NCBI GenBank assembly: GCA_024763295.1
Contig: JANTFU010000103.1
Span: 1 to 7,655, forward strand
Reading direction: 5' to 3'
Source of the DNA: Anaerolineales bacterium
GTDB lineage: Bacteria; Chloroflexota; Anaerolineae; Anaerolineales; Villigracilaceae
Length of the DNA stretch: 7,655 nt
Positions 5,288 to 7,655 of the stretch are shown here, piece by piece. A model generated the notes under the pieces. The model was not told the DNA's origin and made no database searches. It was given only the letters and a program-made list of their open reading frames with translations. A program made the position numbers and the translations under genes. How positions within the stretch are numbered: the stretch's first letter is position 1; every line of letters begins with the position of its first letter.

Positions 5288-5358
5288 TCAGGCTGTTATG
5301 GGAAGTGCGCTTCAAGCGCACTTGGATTTTTCAGCCTAAGATTTCAATCTTAGACTGA
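5288..5358. repeat. Double palindrome between the response regulator and the small membrane gene
   Basis: AAGTGCGCTT (5303-5312) and AAGCGCACTT (5314-5323) are exact inverted copies around a single C. A second palindrome pairs CTAAGATT (5336-5343) with AATCTTAG (5346-5353), extended after one mismatch by TCAG (5331-5334) with CTGA (5355-5358). AGGCTG (5290-5295) can instead pair with CAGCCT (5332-5337), wrapping the first hairpin and competing with the second. On the minus strand neither hairpin is followed by a T-run, so it is a poor terminator for the response regulator. The arrangement looks like a repeat unit or an mRNA-processing structure. Confidence 0.7.
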
Positions 5359-5359
5359 T

Positions 5360-5731
5360 TTATTGTCGCTTCTTGATTGCTTTCTTTAGCTCGCGTTCCA
5401 ACTCGTCGATCATTACAGGTTTGGTCACATAACCATCTGCACCAAGCTCAATTGTCTGATCAATGGTGACTTCAGCAGCTTCGGTGGAAAGCATTACTAC
5501 CGGCAGCGTATCCCATTCTCGGCGGCTGCGCACAAATTCGAGCATATCCAAACCGGAGACTTGCGGCATATTGATGTCTAGCAGGAGCGCATCGGGTTTT
5601 CCGCCCGCCAGCAACGCCTGTGCAGCAGGGCGCGCGTGCATAAAGGGTTGGGTCTCAAAACCGAGCATTGAGAGCATCAAATCCATTGCGCGCAACATTT
5701 CCTGATCGTCGTCTACATGCCAAATAATCAT
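5360..5731 (-). CDS. Single-domain response regulator (CheY-like receiver)
   Basis: A stand-alone receiver of 123 residues with no output domain. It shows the acidic cluster DDD (7-9), phospho-acceptor D52 in LLLDINMP (49-56), the switch residue S82 in VVMLSTEA (78-85) and the conserved K104 in VTKP (102-105). All catalytic residues for phosphotransfer are present. With no DNA-binding or enzymatic domain it should act by protein-protein contact or as a phosphorelay step; no histidine kinase is in the window. Its ATG comes 2 bases after the uvrC stop (TAA CC ATG on the minus strand), with a modest GGA about 9 bases upstream, so it is very likely co-transcribed and translationally coupled with uvrC. 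Whether it has any role in DNA repair cannot be told from sequence. Phosphorylation partner and target are unknown. Confidence 0.93.
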   Translation of the reverse strand: MIIWHVDDDQEMLRAMDLMLSMLGFETQPFMHARPAAQALLAGGKPDALLLDINMPQVSGLDMLEFVRSRREWDTLPVVMLSTEAAEVTIDQTIELGADGYVTKPVMIDELERELKKAIKKRQ

Positions 5732-5733
5732 GG

Positions 5734-7617
5734 TTAGTCCAAATTTGCCTTGATTGTTTCTGCCAGCGCCACGTTAATCCCGCGTACCGCGCTCAATTCG
5801 TCCACGCTGGCGGCTCTTATCTTATCCACAGAGCCAAATTCTCGCAAGAGGGCTTTCCGTTTTGCAGGACCAATACCCGGAATCGAATCTAAAACCGACG
5901 CCATGCCGAGCTTATTGCGGCGCTTGCGGTGGGCGGTGATTGCAAAACGATGCGCTTCGTCACGGATTCTCTGCACGAGATAAAATCCCTGCGAATGGCG
6001 CGGTAAGAGCAGGCTTTGCGGATTATTCGGGAAGAAGACTTCCTCCTCGCGTTTTGCCAAGCCGACAACGGGAACCCGATCGGTTAGCCCGAAATCTTCA
6101 AGGACTTGGACAGCGCGGCTCAATTGACCTTTGCCGCCGTCCACAATCAGCAAGTCCGGCAAAAAGGAAAAGGACGCATCGCGCTTGGATTTTGACTGGG
6201 TCGGGCTGCTGAGCAGTGTCGAAGCATCCTGAGCAGCTTGCCAACGTTTGAAGCGTCTCGTTAACGCCTCTTCCATGCTTTGGAAGTCGTCGGGACCCGA
6301 AACGGATTTGATATTGAAGCGCCGATAGAGCTTTTTATCCGGTACGCCCTGCGTAAAGACGACCATGCTCCCGACGGTGGCGACTCCCTGCGTATGCGAA
6401 ATATCGTAACATTCGATCCGATTCGGCGGCGAGGACAGATTGAAGGCTTCCTGTAATTCGCTTAGGGCTTCTTCCTGTTTGTGCGTATCGGCTTGCCACT
6501 GCGCGCGCAGCGATTTGAGCGTCTCGGTTGCGTTTTCGCTTGCCATCTCAACCAGTTGACGCGGCTGTCCACGCCGCGGGACGCGCATCTCGACTTTGCG
6601 CCCGCCGCGTTTGGTATTCAGCCATTGTTTGATGATGTGCGCTTCTTCGATTTCTTTCGGCAGCAGTACTTCAGACGGGACATTTGCCGCTTCGGTGTAG
6701 AACTGCTTGACAAATTGCGCCATTACTTCGGCGTCTGCGCTATCTTCCGTGCCTTCGAGCATGAAATACTCGCGTCCAATCATCTTGCCGGAGCGGATGA
6801 AGAAGATTTGCACACAGGCATCGCCGTCTTCGCGTGCCATCGCGATCACGTCGGAATCGATCTGTTTTTTGGTGATGACCTTTTGCTTTTCAACGACCTT
6901 TTCAATGGCTTGAATTTGGTCCCGCACAGCCGCCGCTTTTTCGTAGCGCATCTCTTCGGAGGCTTTCATCATTTCGCTTTGCAGGCGTTTGACGATGGGA
7001 TCGGTGCGTCCAGCGAGAAATTGCATCAGGTCGGCGATCATTTGACGGTATTCAGCTTTGGTTACGGCACCCACACAGGGCGCGTTGCACAAGTTGATAT
7101 CCATGTAGAGACACGCGCGTTTGTCCATCCCCGTGATTTCTCGGTTGCAGGTCAAATAGGGGAAAATCCGCCGTAACAAATCCAAAGTCTGATGGACTGC
7201 CCACACGGATGTGTAGGGACCAAAATAACGCGCGCCGTCATCCTTGCGCATTTGGCGCGTGACAGTCACTTTGGGGAAGGCGTCTTGCCAGTGGATTTTG
7301 ATGTAGGGGTAGCGTTTATCGTCTTTCAAGCGTACGTTGAAGTGCGGACGATGCTGCTTGATCAGATTCATCTCGAGGATGAGCGCTTCCAATTCCGAGC
7401 CGACGACAATCCACTCGATATCGGCAATCTCTTGCACTAATCGGCGCGTTTTTCTGTCGTGCCCCGCGCTGGCGTGGAAATAGGAGCGCACGCGGTTCTT
7501 GAGATTGATCGCCTTGCCGACATAGATGATTTTGCCTGTTGCGTCCTTCATTAGATAGCAGCCGGGTTTGTCGGGGAGGGTGGAAAGCACGTTTTGGAGA
7601 TGGTCTGAGACTTGCAT
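5734..7617 (-). CDS. uvrC: Excinuclease ABC subunit C
   Basis: Dual-incision nuclease of nucleotide excision repair, recruited by UvrB at lesions; 627 residues. The GIY-YIG domain (about 14-95) has GCY (19-21), YVG (32-34), R42 and E82 and makes the 3' cut. C157, C169, C177 and C181 keep the 12/8/4 spacing of the four cysteines reported to bind a [4Fe-4S] cluster in E. coli UvrC. A UVR (UvrB-binding) motif lies near 205-240. The RNase H-like domain making the 5' cut has D405 (ECYDISHTQG), D444 (GPDDF), D493 (LIVDGGKGQ) and H556 (DEAHR). Tandem helix-hairpin-helix motifs end the protein (576-626, IPGIGPAKR). The D444-D493 gap is 49 residues against 28 in E. coli, an insertion of about 21 mostly polar residues near 462-486. 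ATG 7617 has no Shine-Dalgarno; the receiver gene follows directly. Confidence 0.97.
   Translation of the reverse strand: MQVSDHLQNVLSTLPDKPGCYLMKDATGKIIYVGKAINLKNRVRSYFHASAGHDRKTRRLVQEIADIEWIVVGSELEALILEMNLIKQHRPHFNVRLKDDKRYPYIKIHWQDAFPKVTVTRQMRKDDGARYFGPYTSVWAVHQTLDLLRRIFPYLTCNREITGMDKRACLYMDINLCNAPCVGAVTKAEYRQMIADLMQFLAGRTDPIVKRLQSEMMKASEEMRYEKAAAVRDQIQAIEKVVEKQKVITKKQIDSDVIAMAREDGDACVQIFFIRSGKMIGREYFMLEGTEDSADAEVMAQFVKQFYTEAANVPSEVLLPKEIEEAHIIKQWLNTKRGGRKVEMRVPRRGQPRQLVEMASENATETLKSLRAQWQADTHKQEEALSELQEAFNLSSPPNRIECYDISHTQGVATVGSMVVFTQGVPDKKLYRRFNIKSVSGPDDFQSMEEALTRRFKRWQAAQDASTLLSSPTQSKSKRDASFSFLPDLLIVDGGKGQLSRAVQVLEDFGLTDRVPVVGLAKREEEVFFPNNPQSLLLPRHSQGFYLVQRIRDEAHRFAITAHRKRRNKLGMASVLDSIPGIGPAKRKALLREFGSVDKIRAASVDELSAVRGINVALAETIKANLD
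6160..6240 (-). other. Repeat-bearing insertion segment inside uvrC
   Basis: This stretch encodes UvrC residues 460-486, an extra Ser/Gln/Lys-rich loop ahead of the conserved LIVDGG strand. At DNA level it has a palindrome CTGCT-G-AGCAG (6206-6216), an 8-bp direct repeat CTGAGCAG (6209-6216 and 6229-6236), and an inverted pair GCTGCT (6205-6210) with AGCAGC (6232-6237). The peptide DAS occurs at 464-466 and again at 480-482, flanking the core of the loop. This suggests an in-frame insertion or local duplication rather than slow drift (inference). Confidence 0.5.
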
Positions 7618-7624
7618 GGGGGCA

Positions 7625-7654
7625 ATTTTACCGCAAGGTTTAAGAATGCGATAA
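7625..7654 (-). promoter_or_regulatory. Possible uvrC promoter, perhaps giving a leaderless mRNA
   Basis: On the minus strand TAAAAT (7630-7625) matches the -10 consensus at 5 of 6 positions, with a poor -35 TTATCG (7654-7649, 3 of 6) 18 bases upstream. The -10 ends 7 bases before the uvrC ATG, so transcription would start at or next to the start codon, which fits the lack of any Shine-Dalgarno. The window ends here, so a promoter further upstream cannot be excluded. Confidence 0.25.
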
Positions 7655-7655
7655 C

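Noticed and set aside
5040..5321. 93-residue minus-strand frame covering the small-gene region
   Set aside because: It runs through the 5049-5078 terminator, lacks a good ribosome site and has no domain-like pattern. The 51-residue frame in the same stretch has a ribosome site, a membrane segment and a stop ahead of the terminator.
6481..7176. 231-residue plus-strand frame opposite uvrC
   Set aside because: It is an antisense shadow: uvrC on the other strand has all catalytic residues across the same bases, and the frame has no ribosome site or recognisable domain.

Overview
The window looks like a piece of a bacterial chromosome, mid-GC, carrying housekeeping genes. I infer a member of the Chloroflexota (Anaerolineae-like). 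This rests on the general look of the proteins (a BchC-like MDR protein, a stand-alone receiver, an NLPY-type PrmC) and on the many short palindromic intergenic repeats. It is recognition from memory, not a search result. There is no phage, IS transposase, CRISPR array, tRNA or rRNA here, and no clear new multi-gene system.

Layout. Positions 1-115 are a leader holding a 19-bp perfect inverted repeat. Two overlapping plus-strand genes follow: a flippase-like/UPF0104 membrane protein (116-1105) and a zinc-less MDR dehydrogenase (1092-2084). They converge on a minus-strand block across a hairpin at 2086-2128. Read in the direction of transcription, the minus block is uvrC (7617-5734), a single-domain response regulator starting 2 bases after the uvrC stop (5731-5360), a 51-residue lysine-rich single-pass membrane protein too short for usual ORF cut-offs (5254-5099), a strong terminator hairpin (5078-5049), prfA/RF1 (4916-3849), a terminator-like hairpin filling the prfA-prmC gap, prmC (3819-2980), a 102-bp element with terminal inverted repeats, and the tsaC/ywlC-type t6A gene (2829-2209).

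How the genes fit together. prfA, prmC and tsaC/ywlC form a translation-fidelity cluster. RF1 ends translation at UAA/UAG, PrmC methylates the GGQ glutamine of RF1, and TsaC makes the threonylcarbamoyl-AMP used for t6A37 in ANN-decoding tRNAs. The same neighbourhood is known in other bacteria. UvrC is the dual-incision nuclease of nucleotide excision repair. The co-transcribed receiver has no output domain and its partner is not in the window.

Most worth a second look: (i) the terminator-like hairpin beginning 5 nt after the prfA stop and ending at the prmC start codon, which could act as an attenuator sensing release-factor activity; (ii) the unlisted 51-residue membrane protein; (iii) an insertion of about 21 residues in the UvrC nuclease domain between two catalytic aspartates; (iv) several different palindromic repeats or hairpins, one or more in each substantial intergenic gap; (v) opposed arrays of a CGTRAAA-type heptamer in the prfA leader.
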